Assembly: GCA_963822695.1 (NCBI GenBank)
Contig: CAWGJH010000033.1
Span: 434,001 to 498,000 of the forward strand
DNA length: 64,000 nucleotides
Source: GCA-003244245 sp963822695
GTDB taxonomy: Bacteria; Actinomycetota; Actinomycetes; Mycobacteriales; Pseudonocardiaceae
Direction of reading: 5' to 3'
Positions 1 to 8,465 of the stretch are shown one piece after another. The notes beneath the pieces were generated by a model. The model had not been told where the DNA came from, made no database searches, and worked only from the letters and a program-made list of their open reading frames with translations. The translations under genes and the position numbers were made by a program. Each line of letters begins with the position of its first letter. The first letter of the stretch is position 1.

Positions 1-144
1 CAACGCCTTTTCGCCGTCCGTGGCCGTCAGCACGGTGCCGACCCTCGGCTCGGCTTCGAGCACGTCAACCAGCATGGACAGGGAATGTGGCTCGTCATCC
101 ACGGCGAGCACGACAAGCCCGGTTTTGTCGTCGTTGCCGCTCAT
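1..144 (-). CDS. Response regulator receiver domain, N-terminus only (runs off window)
   Basis: The first 48 codons of a response regulator, reading out of the window on the minus strand. The start ATG is at 142-144. The protein opens with a short polar stretch and then a VLAVDDEPHSL segment, which carries the acidic pair (D16, D17) that binds magnesium in receiver domains. A LytS-type histidine kinase lies upstream on the same strand (1215-2459), so this is most likely the LytTR-type partner of that kinase. That is inference from position, because the output domain is outside the window. An S49 peptidase gene separates the pair. Confidence 0.75.
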   Translation of the reverse strand, partial: MSGNDDKTGLVVLAVDDEPHSLSMLVDVLEAEPRVGTVLTATDGEKAL

Positions 145-273
145 CAGCCGCCTTTCCGTCAACCCAGCACCCCCTCACCATCCCCCGACCGTCAATCCTG
201 CACATGGCCGGTACCAATGTCCACGGTTAGCGTGTTAGTGGCCTCGTCGTAGTCCGAACGTGTTCGGCCGGAT

Positions 274-1176
274 CTACAGGCCGAAGCGGGACCAGGCGGC
301 GCGGTGCTCGAGCGCCTCGAGCACCGCCAGCGCGGACTCTGGGCTGCCACTCCCGCTCAGCGAGGCCGCCACGGGGCCCAGCCCGACGTTTCCTAGGCCC
401 ATCACGAGGCCCAGACGAGCGAACAGCGACCGGCGTCCCTCCACTGTGATGATCTCCGCGTCCGGGTACCTCTTGGCGACCTCCCCGCGCATTGTGCCCA
501 GCCGGTTGACCAAGCCCAACTCCAGGGCCCGGCGGCCGGTCCATACCTCACCGGTGAAAAGATCGTGCTGATCAGTAGCCAGCTGGCCGCCGCGGCGCGC
601 GCACACCCAGTCGCGGAACATGCCGTGCAGCTCAGTCTGCAGGCTGCGCAACCACACCACGTCGTCCTCCCGCTCGGGCAGGAACGGATCGAGCCGGGCT
701 TTGTTCACCCCTGCGGTGTACAGCCGACGCTCGACCCCGAAGCGCTCCAGTAAACCGTGCAATCCGAAGCCCTGAGTGACCACCCCAATGGAGCCGACCA
801 ACGAGGTGGGATGGGCGATGATCTCATCGGCGGCGCACGCGAGCCAGTACCCACCGGATGCGGCGACGTCCTCGCAGAACGCCAGCACCGGCACGCGCTT
901 GTGGTCAGCGAGGCCGCGAATGCGATCCGCCACCAGCGCCGACTGGGTGGCTGAACCACCCGGTGAATTGATCAATAACGCCACCGCACGCAGCCGGTCG
1001 TAGCCGAAGGCGCGGGTCAACACAGACTCCACGGCGGACAAGTTGATCACCCCGCGCCCCAGCGGAGTCGGCCTCGGCGTGATCACGCCATGCAGTTTCA
1101 CCGCAGCCACCACCGGGCCACGCTCCCGCTGGGTGCCGGGCAATGGCAGCCGCGAGGTCAGGTCCTTGACGTCCAT
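274..1176 (-). CDS. S49 family (SppA/SohB-like) serine peptidase
   Basis: Predicted signal-peptide-peptidase-like serine protease of 300 aa, the length of the short single-domain SohB/SppA type. The family uses a Ser-Lys dyad to cleave membrane-embedded peptides. The nucleophile is probably S107 in VAASGGYWLA, and the general base K159 in AGVNKARLDPF. LINSPGG (68-74) forms the oxyanion-hole strand and TSLVGSIGVV follows. No clear N-terminal membrane anchor is visible, although many homologues have one, so the protein may be cytoplasmic or peripheral. It sits between a sensor kinase gene and its probable regulator on the same strand, with gaps of 38 bp and about 130 bp. It could be co-transcribed with them. 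Confidence 0.88.
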   Translation of the reverse strand: MDVKDLTSRLPLPGTQRERGPVVAAVKLHGVITPRPTPLGRGVINLSAVESVLTRAFGYDRLRAVALLINSPGGSATQSALVADRIRGLADHKRVPVLAFCEDVAASGGYWLACAADEIIAHPTSLVGSIGVVTQGFGLHGLLERFGVERRLYTAGVNKARLDPFLPEREDDVVWLRSLQTELHGMFRDWVCARRGGQLATDQHDLFTGEVWTGRRALELGLVNRLGTMRGEVAKRYPDAEIITVEGRRSLFARLGLVMGLGNVGLGPVAASLSGSGSPESALAVLEALEHRAAWSRFGL

Positions 1177-1214
1177 TCGGCAAGCCTACGGAGGCCGGCT
1201 GGCGTGAGGCGCCG

Positions 1215-2459
1215 TTAGGCGCTGACCGACGGTTGCGCACGCAATGGGCTTGGCGTCGGTGGAGCGACGGCGCGCACTCCGCGGCTGAACTTGGGCACCT
1301 TCATGCTAACTTTGGTGCCCATCCCCGGACCGGTTTCGACTACCAGCCCGCACCCGTCACCGAAGGCCCCACGCAGCCGGTCGTGCACGTTGCCCAGCCC
1401 GACATGCGCGCCAGTGAGGTGGGAGTCGGTCATCTCCTCGCGGAGCCGGTGCGGATCCATCCCGATGCCGTCGTCCTCCACACTGATCACGCAATCCGAC
1501 CCGGCGTCCTCGGCGATGATCGACACGGTGCCGGACCCGCCCCCCAGCCCGTGCCGGACCGCGTTCTCCACCAGCGGCTGCAACGACAGGAACGGCAACA
1601 CCACCGGCAGCACCTCGGGTGCGATCCGTAGCTGGACTTGCAACCGATCCCCGAACCGGGCCTTCTCCAGGATCAGGTAGCGGTCGATGTTGTTGAGTTC
1701 CTCGGCGAGCGTGGTGAACTCCCCCTCGGCGCGGAAGGAGTACCGGGTGAAGTCGGAGAACTCCATGATCAGCTCACGAGCCTCATCCGGGTCAGTTTTG
1801 ATGCAGTGGGAGATCGTGGTCAGTGCGTTGTAGATAAAATGCGGGGAGATCTGCGAACGCAGTGCCCGGATCTCGGCATGGGCCAGCCGGGATCGGGACT
1901 CGTCGAGTTCGGCGAGCTCAAGTTGGCTGGAGACGTACCTGGCGACCTCTGCCGTGGCCCGAATCACGCCAGCCTTAGCGGCACGCTGGCTGATCACACC
2001 GAAGGTCCCAACAATGTCGCCGTCCACCTCCAACGCGGAGACGATCACCGAGCGAACTGGGCAGTTGGGGCGCCCGCAGTCCATCTGGCTGCAGACCTGC
2101 TGGCGGCCGGTGCTCAGCACCTCGTAGGCAGCGTTCCTGACCCAATCCGCGTGATGCTCAGCGTCGGTAGCATGCTGAGCCTTGACATCCCAGGCCAGCA
2201 TTGCACCTTCACCGTTGACCACCGCGACGGCGATGCAGTCCATCAACGCCCGCAGGTGCGGCGCCGCGTCGGTCGCCGAGGCGGCGCAGAGCCGCTCCCG
2301 CAGCGGTAGTGCGGCCTGCGCCATGGCGTTCAGCGCGGTGTAAGTGGCGACGTCGGCATCAGTGCCGAATGGTCGCCGGCTCCGCAGGCCATACATCAGC
2401 CCGGCAACGATCGCCACGGCGAGGACCAACGCCACCGCTGCGTTGCTGAGCAGGTTCAC
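1215..2459 (-). CDS. LytS/YehU-type sensor histidine kinase
   Basis: A 414-aa membrane-anchored kinase. One transmembrane segment lies at about residues 5-24. A GAF-like sensor region follows (about 45-175) with several cysteines (CSQMDCGRPNCP at 123-133) that could bind metal or sense redox state. The His_kinase block is next, with the phospho-acceptor H207 in ISPHFIYNAL, and then an HATPase domain (ENAVRHGLGGG, DDGIGM, GLGNVHDRL). Kinases of this class phosphorylate LytTR-type regulators; the truncated receiver at 1-144 is the probable partner. The Cys-rich insert resembles what is seen in GAF sensors, but its ligand cannot be read from sequence. Confidence 0.9.
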   Translation of the reverse strand: MNLLSNAAVALVLAVAIVAGLMYGLRSRRPFGTDADVATYTALNAMAQAALPLRERLCAASATDAAPHLRALMDCIAVAVVNGEGAMLAWDVKAQHATDAEHHADWVRNAAYEVLSTGRQQVCSQMDCGRPNCPVRSVIVSALEVDGDIVGTFGVISQRAAKAGVIRATAEVARYVSSQLELAELDESRSRLAHAEIRALRSQISPHFIYNALTTISHCIKTDPDEARELIMEFSDFTRYSFRAEGEFTTLAEELNNIDRYLILEKARFGDRLQVQLRIAPEVLPVVLPFLSLQPLVENAVRHGLGGGSGTVSIIAEDAGSDCVISVEDDGIGMDPHRLREEMTDSHLTGAHVGLGNVHDRLRGAFGDGCGLVVETGPGMGTKVSMKVPKFSRGVRAVAPPTPSPLRAQPSVSA

Positions 2460-2606
2460 GAAGCCATAGTCGCGGTCCCGACCCCAGGAGACAATGGCGG
2501 GTCGCTCCCGCTCGGTTGCTCTGGCGGATCGGACGGCTGAGCGCGGGCGCCTGTCAGCTTGGTGGAGAGCTCAGCTTGGGAGGGCTCAGGCGCGGAGGGA
2601 CACCAC

Positions 2607-3062
2607 TCACGAGTCACGAAACGACGCGGTGGACGAGACCCGGGAAAGCGGTCCGTTGCCCTCGTCTGGAAGGCCCCGCACTTTCAGGTCCTCGACGACC
2701 TGGTGAGCTTCCTCGCGGGCCGAAATCATGCCGCGCACGGTGCCTTCCCAGTGCTCACTCTCCTGCTCAGCGGGGTACGCCGTGATGATCCAGGGCCGTT
2801 GCAGCGCCCACCACACCGGCACCAGCAACAAAATCAGCAGGATCAACAGCACGAACCAGGCCGGTATGACCACACCGGCTGGTGCCGCCCAGAACACCAG
2901 GAAGAGCGTCAGCACGACGACGACTCCAGCCATCGCGATACAGGACACATAACCGGCGGCCATATCGTGCTCGAACTGGTGTTCCCTCTCTGGCTTGGTC
3001 CAGCTGATCCTGCTATGCACCGTCCAGGTGCGCCCTTCGGCGGTCCGCACCTCTTGTATCAT
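2607..3062 (-). CDS. Small membrane protein with two transmembrane helices
   Basis: A 151-aa protein I do not recognise by name. It has a polar N-terminus of about 35 residues, then two adjacent hydrophobic helices (about 38-61 and 66-88, a hairpin), then a charged soluble tail of about 60 residues. It stands alone, separated from the kinase gene by 147 bp with no evident gene in the gap. The ORF is supported by high-GC codon use and by a clean transmembrane pattern in this frame only. Function is unknown. Confidence 0.6.
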   Translation of the reverse strand: MIQEVRTAEGRTWTVHSRISWTKPEREHQFEHDMAAGYVSCIAMAGVVVVLTLFLVFWAAPAGVVIPAWFVLLILLILLLVPVWWALQRPWIITAYPAEQESEHWEGTVRGMISAREEAHQVVEDLKVRGLPDEGNGPLSRVSSTASFRDS

Positions 3063-3163
3063 GATCTGACCCCAATCCCGTCAACCTCAGTGCTCATCGC
3101 GTAAGGAGATCTAGCGTAACGCTGAGCTGACGGAGTACCACACGGGTGGAATGCTGGTAGGCG

Positions 3164-3496
3164 ATGACCCACCCACCCTCGTTCACCCGTCGCCGGGAGG
3201 ACTTCACCTGCCTGCGCTGCGGGACCCCGGTGCGGGGTAGCGGCTACACCAATCACTGCCCGCGATGCCTGTGGTCGCGGCACGTTGACGTCAACCCAGG
3301 CGACCGGGCCGCCGAGTGTGGCGCAGCGATGGAGCCGGTCGGAGCGCTATCCGAGGGCGGTGAGATCGTCGTAGTGCAGCGGTGCGTGGCATGCGGGCAC
3401 AGTCGGCGTAACCGCAGCGCGCTCGACGACGACCGGGACGCGCTCCTGGGACTGTTCGGCCGGCCAGTGCCCGACCCGCCGCCACCGTCGCGCTGA
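3164..3496 (+). CDS. RNHCP domain zinc-ribbon-like protein
   Basis: A 110-aa protein with the signature of the RNHCP family: FTCLRC, then a TNHCPRCLWSRHVD block, PGDRAAECG, and a C-terminal CVACGH. The paired cysteines suggest two zinc-binding knuckles. The biochemical role of the family is not established; many members are short and free-standing like this one. The chosen ATG opens directly into the family signature within 16 residues. The gene is divergent from 2607-3062 and convergent with the DUF4142 gene (30 bp between stop codons). Confidence 0.85.
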   Translation: MTHPPSFTRRREDFTCLRCGTPVRGSGYTNHCPRCLWSRHVDVNPGDRAAECGAAMEPVGALSEGGEIVVVQRCVACGHSRRNRSALDDDRDALLGLFGRPVPDPPPPSR

Positions 3497-3525
3497 GTGG
3501 GCGTTATCCGTGACCGGCGGTTGAG

Positions 3526-4416
3526 CTACCAACGCTGGGCAGCGTGTCGCCTCTGCGGGGGCCGGCGGGACAAGCCATGATGAGGGGCGCCACGACGCTG
3601 CTGGGGGCGAGCACCGGCCCGCCAGCCAGTGGTCCCCAGCAGACCGAGGGCGACTAGCAGCGCGGCGATCAAGACTAGGGCGGCAACCATGGCGTTCATA
3701 TCTGTGCCCGCGGTGGGGCCTGGCGTGGCGTTGACCACCTGGTCGATGTGCTGTTCCTGGCCAGCGGGGGCCAGCGGTTCGGGCAGTCTGGAATAGTCGA
3801 CCAGCCCGGTGCCCTCCAGGTACTCCATGTGCCGGTTGACGAGTACCGCGGCGTTGGCCGCAAACGACCGGATCAACCCGTTTCGGGTGCCAGCCCGCAC
3901 ACTGGTGAGGGCCGGAAGCACGTCGCCATCGGTGAGGCGCAGCCGTTGCGCGAACATGCGGTCGAAGTCCGGGCCGGACCACCCGGATAGTACCTTCATC
4001 CAGCCCTGTTGCTGCTCATTGGGTTGGTCGGGCAGCGGCACACCGAGCTTGCCGGCGACCGAGCGAACCTGGTTGTCGAGGTCGCCGTAGTCCACTCCGC
4101 TGCGCTTGGCGATGGCACGGACCGCAGCGCTGCTGCCCTGTCGCTGGGCCTGCCGCCCGCTCGACCCCCCGCACAGGCCAGCCTGCCGGACCATGACCAG
4201 CAGGTCTCGATCCGCAGGTCCCAGCGGGCCCCACCGCGTTTGCGTCCATCCAGTGTCGTGCGCATTGCTGTGCGCGCTTGCCGTTCCGTACTGCGACGTA
4301 CCCCAGTACTGGAACACCGCGACCGTCAGCGCGACAATCACGGCCAGGGCGACGGCCCATCGGACGAATCGGGGTACCGGGGGGCGCACAGAAGAAGCCT
4401 TTCTCCTCGGGATCAA
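3526..4416 (-). CDS. DUF4142 (ferritin-like) exported/membrane protein
   Basis: A 296-aa protein with an N-terminal signal or anchor (hydrophobic about 20-40) and a helical DUF4142-type domain at about 62-205, with the family pattern of ADRDLL, a long amphipathic helix and a closing NRHMEYLE. A second transmembrane helix lies at about 238-262 and a basic, proline- and histidine-rich tail follows. DUF4142 proteins are thought to adopt a ferritin-like helical bundle, often in the cell envelope; no activity is assigned. The ferric-reductase-like gene ends 16 bp upstream on the same strand, so the two probably form an operon, perhaps in envelope redox or iron chemistry (inference). Confidence 0.7.
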   Translation of the reverse strand: MIPRRKASSVRPPVPRFVRWAVALAVIVALTVAVFQYWGTSQYGTASAHSNAHDTGWTQTRWGPLGPADRDLLVMVRQAGLCGGSSGRQAQRQGSSAAVRAIAKRSGVDYGDLDNQVRSVAGKLGVPLPDQPNEQQQGWMKVLSGWSGPDFDRMFAQRLRLTDGDVLPALTSVRAGTRNGLIRSFAANAAVLVNRHMEYLEGTGLVDYSRLPEPLAPAGQEQHIDQVVNATPGPTAGTDMNAMVAALVLIAALLVALGLLGTTGWRAGARPQQRRGAPHHGLSRRPPQRRHAAQRW

Positions 4417-4432
4417 TGGGGGTCGATTCGGA

Positions 4433-5833
4433 TCAGACGAGGTCGAACTGCTCGGTGTGGATCCGTGGTTGCGGGACGTCCAGCCCGTCGAGCACGGTCA
4501 GCACATCGGTGACCAGCGCGGGAGGCCCGCAGAGGTAGTAGTCCAGCTGGTTGCGCCGGAACTTGCCCGGTAGCAGTGCCGTGAGCAGGGCCTCATCGAC
4601 GGTGCCGGACGCGCCGGTCCAGCTCGGTGGCGGCTGGCGGAGCAGCTCGATGACGGTGAGGTCCAGCCGGTGCTGGAGTTGCCTGATCTCTGCGCGGAAT
4701 AACAGATCGTCGATGGTCCGGGCGACCATGAGCAGCCGGTGCGGGCGCCGGTCGCGTCGGTGCGCCAGTGTCCGCAGCATGCTCATCATCGGGGTGATGC
4801 CGACTCCACCGGCGATCATCACCAGGCCGGTGGTGCGCTGCAGGTCGAGGGTAAAGGCGCCATGCGGGCCATCGACCCACACCGGGCTGCCCGGTCGCAG
4901 CAGGCGAAGCTCGCGGGTGAAATCACCGCTATGCCGGATCGTGAACTCGGTCCACAGCCCGAGGTGAGCGCTGGAGGCGATGGTGAATGGATGCTCCTGC
5001 GCCCCGATCGACGGGGTCAGGCGCAGCCAGGCGAACTGGCCAGGGGCGAACTCCAGGGCCCGGTAGCCGCGCCGATGTCCGTCCCGGCGGGGCTCAAGGA
5101 CCAGGGTGCTCACGGTGCTGGTCTCCGGTCGCACCTCGCGGACCACATATTCGCGGCAGGCGCCGAAGCCCGGCAACCATAGCCACCGGTACGCCAGCAC
5201 CATCACCACACCCAACGCAAGGACGGTGAACAAGGCCCGCATCGCGGCATCCCGAACCAGGTGGTTGAGCCACCAGATGTGCAGCCCGCTGAGCACCAAC
5301 ACCGTGCCGGCCAACACCACATGCACCCAACGCCACACCTCATAGCGGTGCCGCAGCCGCCTGCGCAGCACCGTCAGTGCAATCAGCGCACCCAGCGCCA
5401 CGGTGGCGCCGAGCGCCGCGCGGGCCCGATTAGGCGCGTGCAGGACGTCGAGCAGGGCCACGTTTGCCGGGTTCGCCCCCACCATGAGCAGGATGTGCAA
5501 GCTCACCAGCAGGAGGACTGCAAGCCCAACGAAGCGGTGGATACCGAGCACCCCATCGATGCCCAAGGTACGGGTCAGCGAGCGCAGCCGAGACGGCAGC
5601 ACAACCGCGCAGACCAGCATCGAGGTGGCGAGCAGCCCCATCCCGACGCAGAGCTCGGACAGCAGCGACGAGCCGGCCACTGCCGGCTGAGCCGGCGATG
5701 AGACCCCTGCCGGCTGAGCCGGCGATGAGACGCCGCTACGCGGGCCGTGCAGCACGAGCGCCAGGAGCACCGGCGCTAGGAGCACGGCGAGGAAGGCCGT
5801 TGCCCACAGTGTTCGTTCCAGCTGGCGTCGCAC
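4433..5833 (-). CDS. Ferric-reductase-like transmembrane flavoprotein (FAD/NAD(P)H)
   Basis: A 466-aa protein. The N-terminal half has about six membrane helices with paired histidines in HRFVGLAVLL, SLHILLMVG, WVHVVLAG and LHIWWLNH, the pattern of ferric-reductase/NOX heme ligation. The C-terminal half is a ferredoxin-NADP+ reductase module: HPFTIASS for FAD, GGVGITPMMSMLR for the nicotinamide nucleotide, and YLCGPPALVTDVL near the end. It probably moves electrons from NAD(P)H through FAD and heme across the membrane. The acceptor is not readable. Near residue 30 a short DNA duplication doubles the SPAQPA segment. It sits directly upstream of the DUF4142 gene on the same strand. Confidence 0.85.
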   Translation of the reverse strand: MRRQLERTLWATAFLAVLLAPVLLALVLHGPRSGVSSPAQPAGVSSPAQPAVAGSSLLSELCVGMGLLATSMLVCAVVLPSRLRSLTRTLGIDGVLGIHRFVGLAVLLLVSLHILLMVGANPANVALLDVLHAPNRARAALGATVALGALIALTVLRRRLRHRYEVWRWVHVVLAGTVLVLSGLHIWWLNHLVRDAAMRALFTVLALGVVMVLAYRWLWLPGFGACREYVVREVRPETSTVSTLVLEPRRDGHRRGYRALEFAPGQFAWLRLTPSIGAQEHPFTIASSAHLGLWTEFTIRHSGDFTRELRLLRPGSPVWVDGPHGAFTLDLQRTTGLVMIAGGVGITPMMSMLRTLAHRRDRRPHRLLMVARTIDDLLFRAEIRQLQHRLDLTVIELLRQPPPSWTGASGTVDEALLTALLPGKFRRNQLDYYLCGPPALVTDVLTVLDGLDVPQPRIHTEQFDLV

Positions 5834-6075
5834 GGCACGAACCGTAGGGAGAAGTGGGTACCCAGCCGGCGCAATCTGAGAGCGTTACCGGCCCGTGGTC
5901 GCCCACCCGGCCATGCGGCGCGACGAGCGCCCACCGATTAGTCCGAACAGCGCACCCCACTACTCCGAATGCCGGGCAACGCACTCAACGACACTCTGTT
6001 AGTCGTTGGACCGGTCGGGTAGTCCTGCCGCTCATCGATTGCCCCCCGCCGCGCGGCGCGGCAGCCTTGCCGCCG

Positions 6076-6795
6076 ATGCAGCCCGATCAGCGATCAACAG
6101 TTCCCCCCCATGGCCCCTCCTCGGGAGCCCCCCATGCGCTACGGCATCCGGTTCTTCTCATGGTGCCCCTGCGCCACACGACGAGCCGGGTGCTTCACGC
6201 GTTACGGTCCACCGGCTTCGAGACCCGGACGCTGGATGCTGTCCCAGAGGTGCTGGACGCGGCCCGCGCGCATACTCTCGCGGCGATCGTGCTCGATGTC
6301 GGCCTGGCCGGCCCGGATCCCCGGATCTTCCTCACCCAGCTGCGCAGGATCGCGCCGCAGCTACCGGTCATCGCACTGACGTCCCGCGAGCAACGAGAGC
6401 AGACCGTGTCGCTGCTGCGGGGCACCTTGGACGACTACCTGACCACCCCGTTCCCGGTGGAGGAGCTGGTCAGCCGACTGCGGCTGCGGGTCTCCGATCA
6501 ACTGTCGGTGGACCGGACCGTGATACGCGCGGGGGTGGTCACCGTCGACACCGACCTCGGGCTGGTCAGCGTCGCCGGCCGGCTGGTGATGCTGTCACCG
6601 ACCGAATACGCCCTGCTGGTCGCCTTGGCTAGCCGGCCAGGCCAGCCGGTATCACAGGACCGGCTCTCGATAGCGGTCTGGGGCCAGCCAAAGTCCTCCA
6701 ACGTCGTGGAAGTCTACGTCGGGTACCTGCGCCGCAAGCTGGGCCCTGACCGGATCCGCACGGTGCGCGGCGCCGGCTACGTACTTGATGGTTAA
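6076..6795 (+). CDS. OmpR/PhoB-type response regulator with altered receiver
   Basis: Winged-helix response regulator, 239 aa from the ATG at 6076; the open frame extends upstream to 5854, but that part has no family character. The receiver spans about 25-135. The phospho-acceptor Asp appears retained (D74 in VLDVGL). The N-terminal acidic pair is replaced by MVPLRH, and the invariant Lys after strand 5 is Thr (T124 in DYLTTPF, normally DYLTKPF). The DNA-binding domain is typical (LSPTEYALL, VEVYVGYLRRKL, RTVRGAGYVLDG). No kinase gene is adjacent, so it is an orphan and may act without phosphorylation (inference). It ends 23 bp before the convergent ABC transporter ATPase gene. Confidence 0.85.
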   Translation: MQPDQRSTVPPHGPSSGAPHALRHPVLLMVPLRHTTSRVLHALRSTGFETRTLDAVPEVLDAARAHTLAAIVLDVGLAGPDPRIFLTQLRRIAPQLPVIALTSREQREQTVSLLRGTLDDYLTTPFPVEELVSRLRLRVSDQLSVDRTVIRAGVVTVDTDLGLVSVAGRLVMLSPTEYALLVALASRPGQPVSQDRLSIAVWGQPKSSNVVEVYVGYLRRKLGPDRIRTVRGAGYVLDG

Positions 6796-6818
6796 CGCCG
6801 ACGAGGTAAAACTCAGGT

Positions 6819-7511
6819 TCACGCACTGACCTCTGTCCGGGGCTGCTGCGCCTCGTCACTCACGATGTACCCGTCGCGCAGCCGCACGACCCGCTTGGCG
6901 AAGTGGGCGATCTCCGCTTCGTGAGTGATGAGCACAACCGTGTGGCCGGCATCGTTCAGCGCACCGAGCAATTTCATGATCTCGACGCTGGAGGCGCTGT
7001 CGAGGTTGCCCGTGGGCTCGTCGGCAAGCAGTATCGCGGGATCGTTGATCAGCGCCCGGGCGATCGCCACCCGCTGCTGCTGACCACCGGAGAGCTCATT
7101 GGGCAGGTGCTTCTGGCGCTCGCCCAACCCGACCTGCTCCAGCGCTTCCCGGGCCCGGGAGCGCCGATCCCGCACCCCGGCGTAGACCAAGGGCAGTTCG
7201 ACATTGCGGATTGCGCTGGTGCGCGAGACCAGGTTGAACGACTGGAACACGAATCCGATCTTGGTGCTGCGAATCTTGGCCAGCCGGTTGCCGGACAGAC
7301 TGCTGACGTCGATGCCATCAAGCAGGTAGCGCCCGCTGGTGGGGACGTCCAGGCAGCCCAGGATGTTCATGAGCGTGCTCTTGCCCGATCCCGACGGGCC
7401 CATGATGGCGACGAATTCACCGTCATCTATGGTCAGGTCGATACCGTGAAGTACCGGTACCTCAACCTTACCCATCTGGTACGCCTTGGTGACATCCTCA
7501 AGCTGGATCAT
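6819..7511 (-). CDS. MacB/LolD-type ABC transporter ATPase
   Basis: A 230-aa ATP-binding subunit of the MacB/LolD class. Walker A is GPSGSGKST (38-46), the Q-loop is VFQSFNLV (about 89-96), the signature is LSGGQQQR (141-148), and Walker B is ILLADEP (161-167) followed by TGNLD, the MacB-class signature. Such ATPases pair with FtsX-fold permeases that work on substrates in the envelope. No permease is adjacent. The only MacB-like permease in the window is at 31129-32397, across the polysaccharide locus. The upstream neighbour on the same strand is a secreted DUF5666-like protein, which commonly accompanies such transporters. Confidence 0.92.
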   Translation of the reverse strand: MIQLEDVTKAYQMGKVEVPVLHGIDLTIDDGEFVAIMGPSGSGKSTLMNILGCLDVPTSGRYLLDGIDVSSLSGNRLAKIRSTKIGFVFQSFNLVSRTSAIRNVELPLVYAGVRDRRSRAREALEQVGLGERQKHLPNELSGGQQQRVAIARALINDPAILLADEPTGNLDSASSVEIMKLLGALNDAGHTVVLITHEAEIAHFAKRVVRLRDGYIVSDEAQQPRTEVSA

Positions 7512-7555
7512 TCCACTTCCCTCATCTGGTTCTCCCTCATCTGGATTTCCGGTGG

Positions 7556-8074
7556 TTACCTGGCCGGTCCGGTATCGCGGATGTTCGTGGCAGTGATGGT
7601 GCCGCCGGCCTTGGTGGCCAGAACGAGCACCTGGTCATTGGCGACCACCTGGCTGATGTCGCTGGCCTTCCGATCCCTGCGGATCGTGGTCGAGTTATCG
7701 ACCACGTAGGTGGTGGTGAACCCGTCGGCAGAGCGGACGATCAGCTGCCCGGAGTTTGCCGAGTTCACGATGCCGCGCTGGAGGTCGATGACCCGGTCAC
7801 CCTGGTCGGTGGTCACGGTGGCCTCGCCGTGCTCGATTCGGGCCAGCAGCCCTCCGCGCCTGCCGGGCATGCCGTGCCTGCCGTGGCCGTCATGCCCGTC
7901 ATGCCCGTCATGGCAGTGCGACATGCCATCCGGCGCCGGTGCGGAGCTGGACGGAGCAGGTGGGGTAGGCGACGGTGGGTCAGAGCTTTGCGCAAGGGCG
8001 ATGCCGGTCCCTGCCCCGGCGATCGCCAGTACCGCTGCTCCTGTGAGCAGCGCCATCTTGGTCCGGCTGATCAT
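7556..8074 (-). CDS. Secreted DUF5666-like protein with His-rich linker
   Basis: A 172-aa protein from the ATG at 8072-8074, chosen because a signal peptide begins there (SRTKMALLTG, then a hydrophobic run) and a GGGAAAGG stretch lies upstream. A longer start at 8098 only adds hydrophilic residues. After the signal come a Pro/Ser linker and an Asp/His/Gly repeat (HCHDGHDGHDGHGRHG, three DGH units) that could bind metal. The C-terminal half is a small beta-domain of DUF5666 type (GEATVTTDQGDRVIDLQRG ... GGTITATNIRDTG). It is probably co-transcribed with the ATPase 44 bp downstream and may be its extracytoplasmic partner (inference). Confidence 0.7.
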   Translation of the reverse strand: MISRTKMALLTGAAVLAIAGAGTGIALAQSSDPPSPTPPAPSSSAPAPDGMSHCHDGHDGHDGHGRHGMPGRRGGLLARIEHGEATVTTDQGDRVIDLQRGIVNSANSGQLIVRSADGFTTTYVVDNSTTIRRDRKASDISQVVANDQVLVLATKAGGTITATNIRDTGPAR

Positions 8075-8163
8075 TGACGTATGCCTTTCCCGAACCACAC
8101 TTTTCGGTCGTTAGTAGCAACTGTGCGGTCAAACCCATGTTCCACCGTTTTCCTGTGAGGAAG

Positions 8164-8176
8164 CTGAAAATTTCAG
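8164..8176. promoter_or_regulatory. Short perfect inverted repeat, possible operator
   Basis: CTGAAA and TTTCAG arms (6 bp each) around one central A, in a locally AT-rich stretch about 90 bp upstream of the DUF5666-like gene. The size fits a half-turn operator site. No regulator can be assigned and chance is possible. Confidence 0.25.
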
Positions 8177-8251
8177 TAGCGTGTCGCGGCCCACTGTGCC
8201 CGCAGGCCAGCTCCGACACACCATCTCCTGTGCACAGCGCGCTAGCTACGA

Positions 8252-8274
8252 TCTACGCATTGTGATGGCAATAG
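8252..8274 (+). repeat. Copy A of a 23-bp direct repeat flanking the polysaccharide locus
   Basis: Shares a CTACGCAT core and a GTGATG core followed by AATAG with 30981-31003, in the same orientation and spacing (19 of 23 positions identical). The two copies bracket the whole polysaccharide region. It could be a shared promoter or operator element, or a recombination scar. Confidence 0.4.
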
Positions 8275-8465
8275 AAATACACCGGATCGGCAGAAACCCT
8301 TGACCCCGACCCCCTCCTGCTACGCCCACTCACCGAACCAACCCCGGCCGCAGCCGCCTGAGCCGTCCACCGAACGGCGTAGGCGACCTACCGCCTATGA
8401 CGGAGGACCCAGCGCCCCGCTAATGAGACGGTCGGCACAGCACAGATCCACGGTCGGGGGGAATT

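Larger units (their letters stand above)
8075..8465. other. Divergent intergenic region (DUF5666 gene / polysaccharide locus)
   Basis: About 390 bp between a minus-strand start (8074) and a plus-strand start (8466), with no convincing gene. It should hold promoters in both directions. Two structures are visible. One is an inverted repeat, CTGAAA-A-TTTCAG, at 8164-8176. The other is a 23-bp segment at 8252-8274 that recurs with four mismatches at 30981-31003. Confidence 0.5.
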
